Shown here one piece after another: positions 33,005-44,453 of a DNA stretch of 64,000 bases (positions are counted from its first letter, which is position 1; the number at the start of each line of letters is the position of its first letter). The DNA lies in NCBI GenBank assembly GCA_008000375.1, contig SMOI01000032.1, forward strand, positions 94,080-158,079. Reading direction: 5' to 3'. The DNA is from Poteriospumella lacustris. Taxonomy: Eukaryota > Sar > Chrysophyceae > Chromulinales > Dinobryaceae. The position numbers were made by a program, and so were the translations under genes. The notes beneath the pieces were generated by a model. It had not been told where the DNA came from. It made no database searches and saw only the letters and a program-made list of their open reading frames with translations.

Positions 33005-33346
33005 AGTGATTGACCCTGCCGTTGTAATGCTTGCGCTTTATTCTCAAGATATTCCGTTCTATCGCAGTTGATGTTTGGAGAGTATTTACGTTTACATCAC
33101 ATACATGTTGACGCAATGAATAACATTGTGAGATAACGAGCGACTTTGAATTGGCCCGAAAAACCAAGCTCGGTAAACACTCATCCGTCGGTTTATCATT
33201 CCATGGGAAGGCTCCCCCTTGTGAAACGTTTACCTACACGACGACGGAAGCGATTCAAATCTCCTCGCCCTTCTTGCCACTTCGTACAAAGAAAGTTGGG
33301 CCACATGCGACCGAGAATTCACAGCTTAAACTTTTAAGAGCTTGTC
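33005..33346. other. Intergenic, tandem genes
   Basis: No gene seen. Plus-strand frames are open over 33151-33346 but lack recognisable sequence. Confidence 0.4.
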
Positions 33347-35458
33347 ATGGAGCCAGCAGTACGGAAGCCAAAGCCGAAGAAGCTGTCAATCTTTGCTCAC
33401 ATTGTGAAGCAAGCGTTGATCGCCTTTCCAAAAGATGCCCACTTGCACATCGTGCAATTCCTAGATCAAAGGGGAATCTCAAAGGAAGAGCAAGAAGTGT
33501 TCAAGCGAGCATGGAGCAAAGTTATTTTATCGAATCATGCGTTTGGCAAAGGAGACAGATCCGTGGAACCCACCATGTTCGCCACCGAGCTAGTGGAAGA
33601 ACTGTACAAAGGAACGGAAATGCGAGAATGTTTGAGCAGTACTCTTCAGCTCAATGCCGATGCATTGGATAGCTTGAGTGACTATAAGTTCGAGAGTACG
33701 TTTAGTCCGAAGGATGTCCAGTTCTACGATTCTGTCGTCAACGTCTTCCAAGCAACAGTGAACAACATCAAGACGACAAACGCAGCTCTGTTTGCATTGC
33801 CACCTTCATATTTGCATATCTCAATGGATGATGAGGAAATGGACCTGCGTAGTATGATGTCATGTCAAGATGGCGTGGAAAAGTTCCGGTTGGTCACCCG
33901 GAAAGGCGAATATCGTCGCTTGGCATACAACCCCGTCGACCCTTTTATCTTGTTTGAACACGGATACAAAACTGGCAAACTCATCCCAAAGACGGAAAAC
34001 AAATCTAAGCAAGCTCAGCTACCACCGTATTTCTCGACAGATGAGTTCGTGGGTCTCAATGTCAAATTCGACATGTCGAGTGGCCTGCGGGATACCTGGA
34101 CGACATGGTCGTTTCTTCCACATTTTCTCAGTTGCAAATATTTCAACATATTCCCAAAGCCTCTCGACGTCATCGATTTCAGTAGTCCACCGTCACAAAT
34201 GTTTTGCTTCGAAAATCCAACGATGCGGCCATTTCTCGACTATCTGCACCCACTGTTCACTGAGGCGCTGTTAGATCATCCGAATATGGTGGCCTTTTGG
34301 TGCGAACAATTGGCCGTCACCGCACGTGCCTTACACACGTGTGAGGGAAAGTATACGGCGGGATTGAAATTAGAGAATTTGCTAATAACGGAAGAGGGCT
34401 TTCTCTTGCAACACCGAGTATGCTTCAGTGAGCTGGAAGTGGAAGAGTCGGCCCATGGCAACTTCGAGTTTTTCACCCCGTATATCTACCGTATTTTGGG
34501 TGCAGCATTGGGGACATCACGCATTGAACCGTACGAAATCCCTGAAGTCTCTGCCTTCCGCGTCTTAGGCCATGCGCTACAAAACACGGATACGGTCTTT
34601 CAACACCTCCGCAACAGTGAAGCGATCTACCATCGCAATATCCAACAACAAGACGAAAAACTTCTCAGCGAGAAGTTGCCCGAAGAAGGGATGGATATGG
34701 ACGAAGGAATCGTATTGCCTGGTGGTGATCAAGAAGAGGACATCAACGATGACTACATCGATAGCGTGCTCCACGCGGCCAGCCATGCGGGTGCCACGGA
34801 CGAGAATACGATGGAACATGATTTTCTGTATGAGCAGTATCCAACGTTTACCTTGTTGGCAGGAAGCCATTTGACCTTCCATTTGTCGTGTGGAAATATC
34901 TTTGGTACCAAAGTCTATGAATACATGGATGTATATGGTCCCGTTGCTGACCAGACCATCGATTACAACGCCGCGTACAATGTCTTGCATGTCGTGCGCA
35001 AAGTCGAAGATATTGACAGTGTGAATGCTGTCGACGATGCACCAACGGTAATCGCTGACCTGGCCCATGAGAAAGGTGATTCGCATCAAGCGTTTATCAC
35101 CGTACAATCCCAGAAGCCCTGCAAATGTTATCTCGAACTGTCGGCTTCCGTAGTGGACCCCTTCGACCCAACGAAAGTAGTGAAAAGGTTTTGTACCATT
35201 CGTATTGTGGTGATCCCTGATCGACCTGCGAAGTCGTTGTTTGTCCAAGAAGTGATGGAATACTTGGAGTTGCACTATTTCCTGCGGATACCATCGACAA
35301 TCTTCTCCAGTACGCTTTTCAACAAGTCACGTGACTTGTGGAAGGACGGCGAACACAGCAATGAGTTGCTGGTCGAAAGTACCCGCGACTGGATTATCGT
35401 GAAAAAAATTCTCAAAGACCACAATCTTCTACCGCCAGAATTTTCGTCGTCGAAATAG
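33347..35458 (+). CDS. Conserved-looking hypothetical protein, 703 residues, possible degenerate kinase fold
   Basis: Single exon with even composition and no low-complexity bias, so clearly coding, but I do not recognise the family. A segment at about residues 320-365 (FWCEQLAVTARALH, then AGLKLENLLITEEGFLL) looks like the helix E and catalytic-loop region of protein kinases (xLKxENLLI), with the HRD triad replaced by AGLK and no DFG visible. No glycine-rich loop was found upstream. The C-terminal third, rich in beta-type sequence (TFTLLAGSHLTFHLSC, CYLELSASVV), could be a separate domain. No signal peptide or membrane span. Confidence 0.7.
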   Translation: MEPAVRKPKPKKLSIFAHIVKQALIAFPKDAHLHIVQFLDQRGISKEEQEVFKRAWSKVILSNHAFGKGDRSVEPTMFATELVEELYKGTEMRECLSSTLQLNADALDSLSDYKFESTFSPKDVQFYDSVVNVFQATVNNIKTTNAALFALPPSYLHISMDDEEMDLRSMMSCQDGVEKFRLVTRKGEYRRLAYNPVDPFILFEHGYKTGKLIPKTENKSKQAQLPPYFSTDEFVGLNVKFDMSSGLRDTWTTWSFLPHFLSCKYFNIFPKPLDVIDFSSPPSQMFCFENPTMRPFLDYLHPLFTEALLDHPNMVAFWCEQLAVTARALHTCEGKYTAGLKLENLLITEEGFLLQHRVCFSELEVEESAHGNFEFFTPYIYRILGAALGTSRIEPYEIPEVSAFRVLGHALQNTDTVFQHLRNSEAIYHRNIQQQDEKLLSEKLPEEGMDMDEGIVLPGGDQEEDINDDYIDSVLHAASHAGATDENTMEHDFLYEQYPTFTLLAGSHLTFHLSCGNIFGTKVYEYMDVYGPVADQTIDYNAAYNVLHVVRKVEDIDSVNAVDDAPTVIADLAHEKGDSHQAFITVQSQKPCKCYLELSASVVDPFDPTKVVKRFCTIRIVVIPDRPAKSLFVQEVMEYLELHYFLRIPSTIFSSTLFNKSRDLWKDGEHSNELLVESTRDWIIVKKILKDHNLLPPEFSSSK

Positions 35459-36423
35459 AAGGTCCCCCCCCCCCCGCCACCGTTACTCACACAGAAAGAT
35501 GTGTCGAATGTGAACGACGCATTGTACCAATCGATTTGTTGTAAAGTGACGTATTCACCAAACTACAGATGTAAATCTTCCTGGTGCTGTTTCACTCCTT
35601 CACAGGCTGATATACTCGTTGTCATGTTCATGTGGTGCCATGTGGATACTCTTCGTTGCTAGCGACCCTGGGCCTTTTTGTGTGGCCCCTCTTCACTCGT
35701 TGGCTTCGCAAGTCGAACAGGACGAGAGCACAACCGTGATGATGTGGCTCTACACAGAGGATTAGACGTGAAAGGACATTCGGGGCTAAAGTCTTTGAAT
35801 GTCAATCCTTTCACTTTCCACTTGTCTATCGACTGGTTGAAGTCGTGGGCTTCATCATAAATGTCAGAGAAAAGACTGCAGATTCCACAACTCGATCTGA
35901 AGGATTGTGGAAGACCGGTTCTGACACCACAGCTCAGCTGCCGTTCGAACGTTCTTGTCCGACAAATGCTCGAAAAAACATACTCTTTCATCACTGCCAG
36001 TGGGGTAACTGTGGAGCCTCTGCGAGAACTCGAAACATGACGAAACAAGCTCAAGTCGACCGAAAATGGCGAAATTGTTTGGACCTAATCGATTTCGCAG
36101 GACTTGTGTTCAGATTCATGCCAATCATAGCACAGCATAGCTTCATAAGTCCTTTTATCCATATTTTTTGAAGTGTGGTTGGTCCAGCTGTAGAGGAGAC
36201 AGCACTTTTGCGTATCTGTCACAGAACATTTTGCGACTCTGGGAAACGACACACTGAAACACATTTGCTTTTCCATCCACACAAGTCACGACACAGTGTC
36301 GCTGGCAAAGCTTGAACAGCAAACGTATCCAAAGATTTGTTGCCGCCCATCTTCGATGATTCGGCTGTGGCTGGAAGGATACATGTTCTACATCCGAATC
36401 TCTCATCTTCCGTTCAGTGGAAA
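35459..36423. other. Intergenic, about 1 kb upstream of H+-ATPase
   Basis: A run of C at 35464-35475 follows the stop of the previous gene. Two minus-strand frames (35659-36054, 36155-36406) show no recognised protein. The proximal part is presumably the promoter of the highly codon-biased ATPase gene. Confidence 0.4.
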
Positions 36424-39400
36424 ATGTCTCACGGTGAAGAAGGAGAGTCTCCCATGCATGGCGGCGGCGGCCATGCCAAGCAGAAAGTTGATCTTTCTTT
36501 CAATCCCGAGGAAAGAGCCGGTCTTTCTACTGAGCAAGCCGAGGAGTTGACCAAGCAATGGGGCTACAACGAGCTTCCTGAGATCAAGATCTCCCTCTAC
36601 TGGCTCTTGTTCGTCCAGTTCACTGGTACCATGCCTTACATGTTGGAGCTGGCCTGTATCGTGGCCCTCGCTGTCGGTGACTACCCCGATTTCGCAATCA
36701 TCTTGGCAATGCTTTTGGCGAACGGTTTCCTCGGTTTCCACGAGCAGTTGAAGGCCGCTGAGTCTTTGGTAAGCTATTTCTCGAATTTTTCATTGTCTGT
36801 TCATTGTTGTAATTCCATCGGTTTCTCTCAGGCTGAGTTGACCAACAAGATGGAACAGAAGATTCCTGTCTTGCGTGACGGCAAGGCCGAACAACTCAAC
36901 ACTCGTTACCTTGTCCCTGGTGACGTTGTGCTTCTTATGGGTGGTGCCCAAGTCCCTGCTGACTTGGAGTGGATGGAGGGTGATATTTTGTCTGTTGACA
37001 CCGCCGCTTTGACCGGCGAACCTTTGCCTCGCAAGTATCCTTCTGACGAGTATGGCAAGCTTATTCTTTGTGCGTCCACCGTTCGTGCTGGTGAGGCGTA
37101 CGCTATTGTCCGCAAGACTGGTATTCACACTGAGATCGGCAGTGCCAACGCCGATATCATGAAGGACAAGACTGAGGCTAAGGTCTCCGTGTTCGAGCAG
37201 AAGGTGTTGATGGCTGTGAAGATCATCATTTTCCTCTCCTTGATTGACGTGTTGATCATTTTCTTGGTTCAAGGCTTCGCTCGTGATGAGTTCACCAAGT
37301 CCAAGATCAAGGATGCTCTCCTCACCTGCTTGGCTATCATCATTGCTGCTATCCCTGTTGCCTTGCCGATCGTCTTGCAGGTCACCATGGCTTTGGGTGC
37401 TGGTAAAATGGCTCGTGAGTACGACTCTGTCGTCACTTCCTTGCCTGCCTTGCAAGACATTGCCTCCATGACTGTTCTCTGCTCTGACAAGACTGGTACC
37501 TTGACCACTGCCAAGATCTCCATTCACGCCGAGTCTGTGTGGACCACTGGAACTTTCACCAAGCGCGATGTTGCCCTTTACGCTGCATTGGCGTCGAACC
37601 GCGACAAGAAGGAAGATGCCATCGATCGTTCTGTTATCGGCCACTTCGATCGCGTTTTCGGTGCTAACGGTACGCAGTTGACCAACGAGTACACCAAGGT
37701 CCGCAACGTTGGTTTCAACCCTATCTACAAGCGTGTGTTGTACGAGTACACCCATCCTAAGGTTGGCCGCATTGCCATCGCCAAGGGTCTCCCTAACAAG
37801 GTGTTGGATACTGCTGATGGTGGAGAGGACGATGCTGCTGATCAATGGAAGGTCCAGGATGCCGAGAAGTTGCGCGCTGAGGTGAAGAAGGTTGATTTCG
37901 AGTTCTCCAAGGCTGGTTACAAGACCTTGGGTGTTGTCGTCAAGATCAACGACGGACCTTGGGTTTACTGCGGTATTCTTCCTATGCTTGACCCTCCTCG
38001 CCACGACACTGCCCAGACTATCAAGAACTTGGTCAACGCCGGTATTGAGGTTAAGATGATTACTGGTGACCACTTGAACATTGCCAAGGAAACTGCGCGT
38101 CTTATCGGTATGGGTGTCAACATCCACCCCGGAGAGGCTACCCGTGACGGAACTCAGGATACTCACGAACTCATTCGCCACGCCAGCGGCTTCGCGCAAG
38201 TGTTGCCCAAGGATAAGCGTGAGGTCGTGTTGGTTTTGCGTAACATTTTTAACCAAGTTTGCGGTATGACTGGTGACGGTGTCAACGACGCCCCTGCCTT
38301 GTCTGCTGCTCAGTGCGGTATTGCTGTCGATGACGCGACTGATGCTGCCAAGAACGCTGCTGCCATTATCTTGACTTCCCCTGGTTTGTCCGCCATCTAC
38401 TCCGCTGTCGTCGAGTCTCGTCGTATTTTCCGCAAGTTGAAGGCCTACGTCACTTACCGTTTCGCTGCCACCATCCAGATCGTCATTGTTTTGACTTTGT
38501 TGATCTTCATCTCCAACTGTGCCTTGAACCCCACCTTCGTCATCATCATGGCCTTGTTCAACGACATCACCATGTTGCCTATCGCGTACGATGTCCAACA
38601 AGCGTCTGCTACTCCTGAAGTCCCTGTCGTCTGGAAGATGTTGACCTTGTCGTTCGGTTTGGGTGTTGCGGAGACCATCTGCTCTTTGATCTTCGCGTAT
38701 GGCGCCAAGCCCTCGGGTATCTTCATGGGTGACTTCCCTGTGGAGTCTTGTCCCAAGGAGTCCCAGGCTGCCATTTGGGTGCAGATGTTCATTGCTGCTG
38801 AGTTGCTCATCTTCGTGACTCGTGCTCCTAAGCTGATGATCTTCTCCATTCCTCCTTCGATTGCTTTATTGGTTTCCGTCTTGGTTGGATGTATCGTTGT
38901 CTCTTTGATGGCTGGCTTGTCGTCGTACTTCGGTTCTTTGGAGGCTGTCGATATCATCATCATCTGGGTCTACAACTTGATCATCTTCGTCATCATGGAC
39001 TTCTTGAAGGTTGGCTTCTTGGCTTACTTCGATGAGAACTCTGAGGTCTTGCCCGACTCTGAGGAGACTGGCTCTGTCTCTGACAAGCCCAACAAGCATG
39101 CCCACAAGGACTTGGAGCACGGAACTGAGGTCGACAACTTGGCTGCCAACCCTGCCGAGGACTTCACCCGCCAGTCTATGTCTCTCAACCGTTTGGATGC
39201 CTTCGCCGAGAAGGTTGGTGCTCCTGAGCGCTTCAGCACCATGGAACGCCCATCTCGTGTTGGTCGCAAGTCCTCTGCTGGCATGATGCGCGAATCCTTG
39301 GCCTTGTCTGGCCGCATGTCTGTCGCCCACAGCGTCGATGTTGCCAGCGGTGCTGAGGTCCGCCCGTCATTCAACCTCACCTCGGGCTCCTTGAGACCTG

Positions 39401-39432
39401 CCAACGTGCCTGCGGCTCGCAGAAAGTACTAA
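36424..39432 (+). CDS. Plasma-membrane P3A-type H+-ATPase
   Basis: Two exons: 36424-36768 and 36832-39432, 981 residues. Motifs: TALTGEPLP (about 174), the phosphorylation site CSDKTGTLTT (Asp about 334), KGLPNKVL (nucleotide-binding KGAP variant), MITGDH and MTGDGVNDAPAL (about 595). Ten hydrophobic spans are compatible with the sequence. It pumps protons outward to energise the plasma membrane. The N-terminus carries MHGGGGHAKQ; the C-terminal 110 residues are hydrophilic and Ser-rich, a place where such pumps are autoinhibited. Start at 36424 fits the usual family length. Codon use is strongly restricted (TTG, GTC, CCT, AAG), unlike neighbours, suggesting high expression. Confidence 0.95.
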   Translation: MSHGEEGESPMHGGGGHAKQKVDLSFNPEERAGLSTEQAEELTKQWGYNELPEIKISLYWLLFVQFTGTMPYMLELACIVALAVGDYPDFAIILAMLLANGFLGFHEQLKAAESLVSYFSNFSLSVHCCNSIGFSQAELTNKMEQKIPVLRDGKAEQLNTRYLVPGDVVLLMGGAQVPADLEWMEGDILSVDTAALTGEPLPRKYPSDEYGKLILCASTVRAGEAYAIVRKTGIHTEIGSANADIMKDKTEAKVSVFEQKVLMAVKIIIFLSLIDVLIIFLVQGFARDEFTKSKIKDALLTCLAIIIAAIPVALPIVLQVTMALGAGKMAREYDSVVTSLPALQDIASMTVLCSDKTGTLTTAKISIHAESVWTTGTFTKRDVALYAALASNRDKKEDAIDRSVIGHFDRVFGANGTQLTNEYTKVRNVGFNPIYKRVLYEYTHPKVGRIAIAKGLPNKVLDTADGGEDDAADQWKVQDAEKLRAEVKKVDFEFSKAGYKTLGVVVKINDGPWVYCGILPMLDPPRHDTAQTIKNLVNAGIEVKMITGDHLNIAKETARLIGMGVNIHPGEATRDGTQDTHELIRHASGFAQVLPKDKREVVLVLRNIFNQVCGMTGDGVNDAPALSAAQCGIAVDDATDAAKNAAAIILTSPGLSAIYSAVVESRRIFRKLKAYVTYRFAATIQIVIVLTLLIFISNCALNPTFVIIMALFNDITMLPIAYDVQQASATPEVPVVWKMLTLSFGLGVAETICSLIFAYGAKPSGIFMGDFPVESCPKESQAAIWVQMFIAAELLIFVTRAPKLMIFSIPPSIALLVSVLVGCIVVSLMAGLSSYFGSLEAVDIIIIWVYNLIIFVIMDFLKVGFLAYFDENSEVLPDSEETGSVSDKPNKHAHKDLEHGTEVDNLAANPAEDFTRQSMSLNRLDAFAEKVGAPERFSTMERPSRVGRKSSAGMMRESLALSGRMSVAHSVDVASGAEVRPSFNLTSGSLRPANVPAARRKY

Positions 39433-41520
39433 ATGATCTAAATAGACTGTGAGATGTCCCTTTTCTCTCAATTTTGACATTTAGTTGTTTAGTTCTAGTT
39501 GATTATGTGCACTTCTCTCCGATCCCTCATGCCGCACGTCGTTTTCAACCAAAAAAGGCCTCTTGAGTACCTCCCCTCTACTCGAGTGCCTCATCCTCCC
39601 ATGGATGGATGAAGATGGAAAGTGTTGTTTGGATTCGCATGCATCGAAAGAAGCCACTCGTTGATTTCCGCATGTTTGCTTAGTTTATTTCGCTGCGTTT
39701 TGTTTGTCTCAACATTTACAGAGTATGTGTAATGTTGTTGCCATTTTGTGGCCAGGTGTGTGGTGGGCGATATATTTTCCCCTTGTGTTACAGTGTAATA
39801 AAGATACACATGGACCTCAGTTGTGTAGTTTTGTTGTGAAAACATTTATCTCTCGTCAAATGTTTCTCCTCCCCGAGCGCACTGTATTGCTGAAGAATCG
39901 AAACGGCAACAATTATTTAAGTTCACCCCTGACCAAATCAATTGTCGTGTATTACTCGCGCTTGTGTTGTGTGCTGTGCATGTATCGTCCCCCCCCCCCT
40001 CTGTCCACGTCTTGGTTTGTACAATGAGATGCAGCGAAGGAAGCTCGTCAAGCAAACCTCCGAAACTCTTCCCTGTTGCTTCTCTCTCCGATTCCTCTAA
40101 TTCTTTCATTTCCTCTCCAACATTCCATTCCTTCCTTGAACACACGTGCTCATTGCCCCTCACCAAAGTCAACATATCCCCCCTATCACCTATCACCTAT
40201 CACTCTCCATCGCGTCACATATCAACCTACTGTCGCAGTTTTTTCTTCTCTGGCTACGCGCGTGTCGCTTCTTTCCCCTTCAACGATGCGCGTTGTACGT
40301 TGTACCCTCTCCCTCTCCCGACGTCGTCCCCCTCTTTCTCTGTCATCCCCCCCCTCGCAGCTGTCTCCAAAAATCAAAAACGAAAAATCGCTATAAAAAA
40401 GGAAACACCACATATATATTATACGATGTAGAAGTAGCCCAGCACATTTGAAGTCTACCAGAAGATTTTGTAGCGTTTCTTTTGTTTGCTTGTCTTTCTT
40501 TTGTTTTTCCCCTCCCCCCTCTCTCTCTCTCTTTGTGGGCAGCATGCTATTTGCTGCGATGTGGACGGAGCTATGAGTCCTTCGAACAGGGAAGACTCAT
40601 CCAACACAGTTACACCGGAAGATGGCCGTGTCCATCGTCATCTTGTTGCGGCTCGTCCTCCACCAACAATCGAGCAGTTCCTACCTCCTTTTCTAAATGC
40701 ATGTACAACATGTGACATGTTCGCAACCCTCAACAGCCCCCTCCCACTCCCATACCGGTTGTCTCACAGACTTCTTTTGATTTTAGTTTTCCTCTTCTTT
40801 GTTTTCTTCCACACACACATATGCATTTTTGGAGATTGTAGACCGAGTCCACCTGCGAGGGTTCGGGTATTTTATTTGACTAACACCCCCATCGAAATTT
40901 TAACAAAGTACAAAGCACAAAATTTTTTATATTGTCAAAGATAGAATCCAGGCACTGGATATCATAGATTGACAGGATTGATAGAACCAGACATCGTAGA
41001 GGCACCGTCACTCGATTGGGACACGGAGTCTAGCAGAAGCATTAGGATGAGTCTGTTCTATTGTTCTATAGCTTTTGAAACAGTCCAGATGCCATCCCAA
41101 AGACCATCGATGGGCAGTACCACGATCGCGCTTTCCTCAGACTCCTACGAGTCGACGATGTGAGGACAACGGATGAAGACGAAGGCATCGCATACACGCG
41201 TCAATTCTTGATTATTGTTGACTTTCACCAAGGGATAACTTGTTATCAGAATTGGAATGTTTATCATTTTGAAGCGTTGCAATCGTCAATCGCCAATCAA
41301 AATACGTAGAGCACTTCTGCTGTTCGACGATGCTGTGAGAATGAAAATGACCAGTGCAAAACCCAAGAAAAAGAAGAACACAAATTGCACAGAAAATCAA
41401 TTTGGTAGTTGGAGAATAGAGAGAACAGTCTGAACCATGGCCCTTTGTCTCAACTAAACAGTATTATTATACAATGTTCATCTTACTCTCACACCTCGTG
41501 TCAATCCAACGACGATGACC
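39433..41520. other. Long intergenic region, no gene recognised
   Basis: No frame here has a recognisable product. It contains the ATPase 3' region, a run of C near 39992-40001, TATCACC repeated three times at about 40186-40205 and a pyrimidine tract at 40497-40532. Confidence 0.45.
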
Positions 41521-41539
41521 CTTCCAAACTGTCATCGTC

Positions 41540-41690
41540 ATCATGACACATAGCCAACTTTGACGGTGATTGATTGGAGATGTCGCTAAAGATATCGGCA
41601 GTTCGCGGTGGCAGATGGACCAACGTGATCAAATGAAGTTCATACCACCGAACAAGGAGACATATCAGAACCAGTCTTGGCACTAATCAA
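41540..41690 (-). repeat. Diverged inverted copy of the GT64/IDI-SQS divergent promoter region
   Basis: Read on the minus strand this aligns with plus-strand 44480-44625: shared blocks include CGTTGGTCCA, ATCTTTAGCGA and AATCACCGTCAA in the same order, with small indels. Its orientation and position match a decayed inverted copy of the whole GT64 locus whose 3' end lies at 42560-42830. Similarity is by eye. Confidence 0.6.
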
Positions 41691-42559
41691 TGGCGAGCAT
41701 GTCAACCCAGACCCCAATATGATATTCAGGAGGCCCAGGCCTGAAGAGCACCCAGCGGTGGTCTGCGAATGGCCTCCAAGACTGAGCCAACAACAACCAT
41801 CAGAAAGAGGCGAAGCTTGTTCCAACAAAAGAAAAGGGAAGAGGCAGCAAAATGTGCTCTTCCATGATGCAGAATCAGCGCGTTTCGACGGGTTGTCAAT
41901 GTAAAGGAACTTCTCCAAGAGAATTGAGCCATCGATGGGCACGGTCATGCCTCGAGGCGAACAGATTTTCTGTCTGCTACGCAAATCAGCAAAGAAAGCA
42001 CCAGATCTGGCGTTAGCTTGTGTCATTTTGATCATTGAAACTGGTCACTGACCATGATAAACATCAGCGTCATGCAAAGAGCGCATATCGAAGTGGAGTA
42101 AACGTATCATCGCATTGAAAGAGCTTATCGTAAACTGTCCTTACGCACCCCATCGTAACAGTACGATAATAAGGTGTAGCTGTAATTGTACTCAGGATCA
42201 TTAACTAGAGACATCCACGCCTTCAATGCTAATCACTTCTTCGCGTCATCCTCTTCCCAAAGTTACTCGTTCAAATTCTTACAATTTGCCATTCGCATCA
42301 AAACGCCATTGCGTCCACTAATTCGAGACGATGGACCACCAAGCACCGTCTCGTTTAATATTCCATACTGTACATTCTTTGGGAGCTTTCCTTTTATGGA
42401 TCTCTTGAAGGATTACTACTAGTAGTCACCAACGGCAACCTGATACGACTGAAGACCAAAGAATCTCCACTGTTCGTAGACTACGAGATGAAGATTTGGG
42501 ATCTTACTGCCGTGATCATTATACGAGGAAGTGCTGACTTCTGGATATATACCACATGA

Positions 42560-42830
42560 ATGCCTGAACGAACTGGTCAAAATATATGGCCACAACCCCT
42601 TGAAGCGCGCCCATTTTTTCATCGAAGCAGCCAACAATCGATGGAACAGTGCACCGTCGACCTGGTGGGAGTACATCAGTTCGGATCTATGGTAGTGGTA
42701 GCCGACCGCCACACGGGGCAGCTCATCGATCCGCCGGTGCGGGAGCGGCCTCCTTGCAGATCTCAAGCCATCTTTTAGATTGTGGTAGAATTGTCCAGCA
42801 GCTGTATCCTGCCTTGCTGTGTAATCGGAA
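42560..42830 (+). pseudogene. Truncated inverted duplicate of the GT64 gene 3' end
   Basis: Matches the reverse complement of 43058-43330 at about 97 percent over the first 215 bases (seven differences counted by eye), falling off afterwards. It encodes LNELVKIYGHNPLKRAHFF, then EAANNRWNSAPSTWWEYISS, then DLW and a premature stop (AAG to TAG, 42693-42695) two codons before the parental stop. Two substitutions change residues (Tyr to Phe, Asp to Glu). The match continues past the stop into the 3' flank, so this is a DNA-level duplication, not a retrocopy. No start, no upstream domain: non-functional. Confidence 0.85.
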
Positions 42831-43188
42831 TAACCGTCGCCATGCCAGTTGATAAAGTGTTCTGAAAAAGTGTGTGTTTGCTTTGTGACATTACAGTGCC
42901 AGGTAGGCTCGCTCGATGACATTCAGACGAAGTCGAGAGAAGGGGGTTTCACTGCAGCGACTCCTGAGCCAAGGACCTCACTACTTCGACTGGTCACCAT
43001 GTAACTTAGCACACAAACATTCAGTTCACCTCAGAAACAGTTGAAATGGCATTGATTTTCCGATTACATAACAAGGCAGGATACAAACTGCCGGAGTAAG
43101 ACTATCACAATCTAATTGTTGACTGGAGATCTGCAAGGAGGCCGCTCCCGCACCGGCGGATCGATGAGCTGCTCCGTGTGGCGGTCGG

Positions 43189-44453
43189 CTACCACTTCCA
43201 CAGATCCGAACTGATGTACTCCCACCAGGTCGATGGTGCACTGTTCCATCGATTGTTGGCTGCGTCGATGAAATAATGGGCGCGCTTCAAGGGATTGTGG
43301 CCATATATTTTGACCAGTTCGTTCAGGCAGTCATCGCGCTGGATCATGTGGCCGGCCTTGATGACGTTGTGCGACGTCGAGATGCCTCCCAGCGCACCTT
43401 TGTCGCCCAAATGACCCTTGACGTAGATAGGAGGCAGAGAGGTGATGTTCGACATCAAAAACTGCATGGCAATGTCTTCGCAATTCCGTCGGTCGTCCAC
43501 CAACGTGTGAATCGCCTTCGGCATCTGGTCGAAGTAGGCATGGAAGAACTTGTGGTGGAGAATCGCCGCTTTCGTCAAAATGATCGAATACGCACCCGTC
43601 CACCATACTTTCCACCAACATCGGTACTGCAGCAGTCCATCTGGCCCGCCTCGCAAGTGGATTCTCGGCATGAAGCCGACCAGCGAATCGGAGCTGCTGC
43701 GCCACACTTCCAACGCCAGGGCCAACTCATCGCAAGGGACACGCATGTCGTCGTCCACTGAGAAAATGGCGTCCGTGTGAGGAGACGGCAATGGCTTGAA
43801 GCGGTTGTTCAAACTGTCTTCCTTTTGTATGTTGAAAATCACCTGTACAGCAAAGACGCGATAAAGACAGGCAGCCGTACGGCAATGAAAGACAACAGCC
43901 AACGTACCCTCGGGACATCTGTCTCGGTGAAGCGACTCAAAAGCGATTGACTGGGTGGTGTTTCTTCGCTCCAAATGATGTAAATGTACTTGACGCAGTC
44001 GCACTTCGAATAGTAGTTGATGGCCTCTACATGCACATGTCACCGGTGGCCAGTCTTAGTCCAGGAACCAAGCAGATCGCATCATACGGAGTCGTTCTAC
44101 TTACTGTTCATAAGGTCATAGCGTTCGAATGTATTCAGCACAATGGTGAGCTCTCGCTTTTCTTCGTGTCCACCGCGGACAATTCGTTGGGACGCTTCCA
44201 CTTCTCCATCGTCGAGGAAAGTGTACAACGCAACACCAACGAGCAGCAGAATGGCCAACCATCGCCAGAGACCTGCTAAACGTGTAAGCTTTCTCTCATT
44301 GTTAACAGGCGAGGTAGCCGACGATGTGGTCGAAATGGTCAAATTGCTTGTGCTGGATCGGTTGGGAGTGGGCGGCATGTTGTCCTTGTCTGTTGCCGAG
44401 CTGAAGATCGACGCAAAGTTTTCCACAGACTTGAAAGATCTTCGGGTGATCAT
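43189..44453 (-). CDS. GT64 exostosin-like glycosyltransferase (EXTL2-type)
   Basis: Three exons: 44453-44105, 44026-43908, 43842-43189, 373 residues; splicing restores ERYDLMNKAINYYSKC, a family motif. Type II topology: cytosolic Ser/Thr-rich tail, then LWRWLAILLLVGVALYTF as anchor. The catalytic part has LTIVLNTFERYDL, KYIYIIWSEETPP, IFSVDDDMRVPCDEL (D-D-D metal site), WWTGAYSIIL, and RNCEDIAMQFLMSN followed by IYVKG. GT64 enzymes transfer HexNAc residues, for example in heparan-type synthesis in animals; here the acceptor is unknown. It is head-to-head with IDI-SQS over 347 bases. Its 3' end forms the right arm of an inverted repeat (43058-43330 against 42560-42830). Confidence 0.88.

Noticed and set aside
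36790-38601. 603-residue minus-strand frame antisense to the H+-ATPase.
   Set aside because: Arises from the strong codon bias of the sense gene; translated sequence has no domain.
40482-40944. Open frames of about 150 codons in the long intergenic region.
   Set aside because: Sequence is pyrimidine-driven low complexity without domain or plausible splice partners.
42186-42922. Plus and minus open frames (42186-42422, 42419-42922) as new genes.
   Set aside because: They overlap the decayed GT64 copy and show no independent domain.
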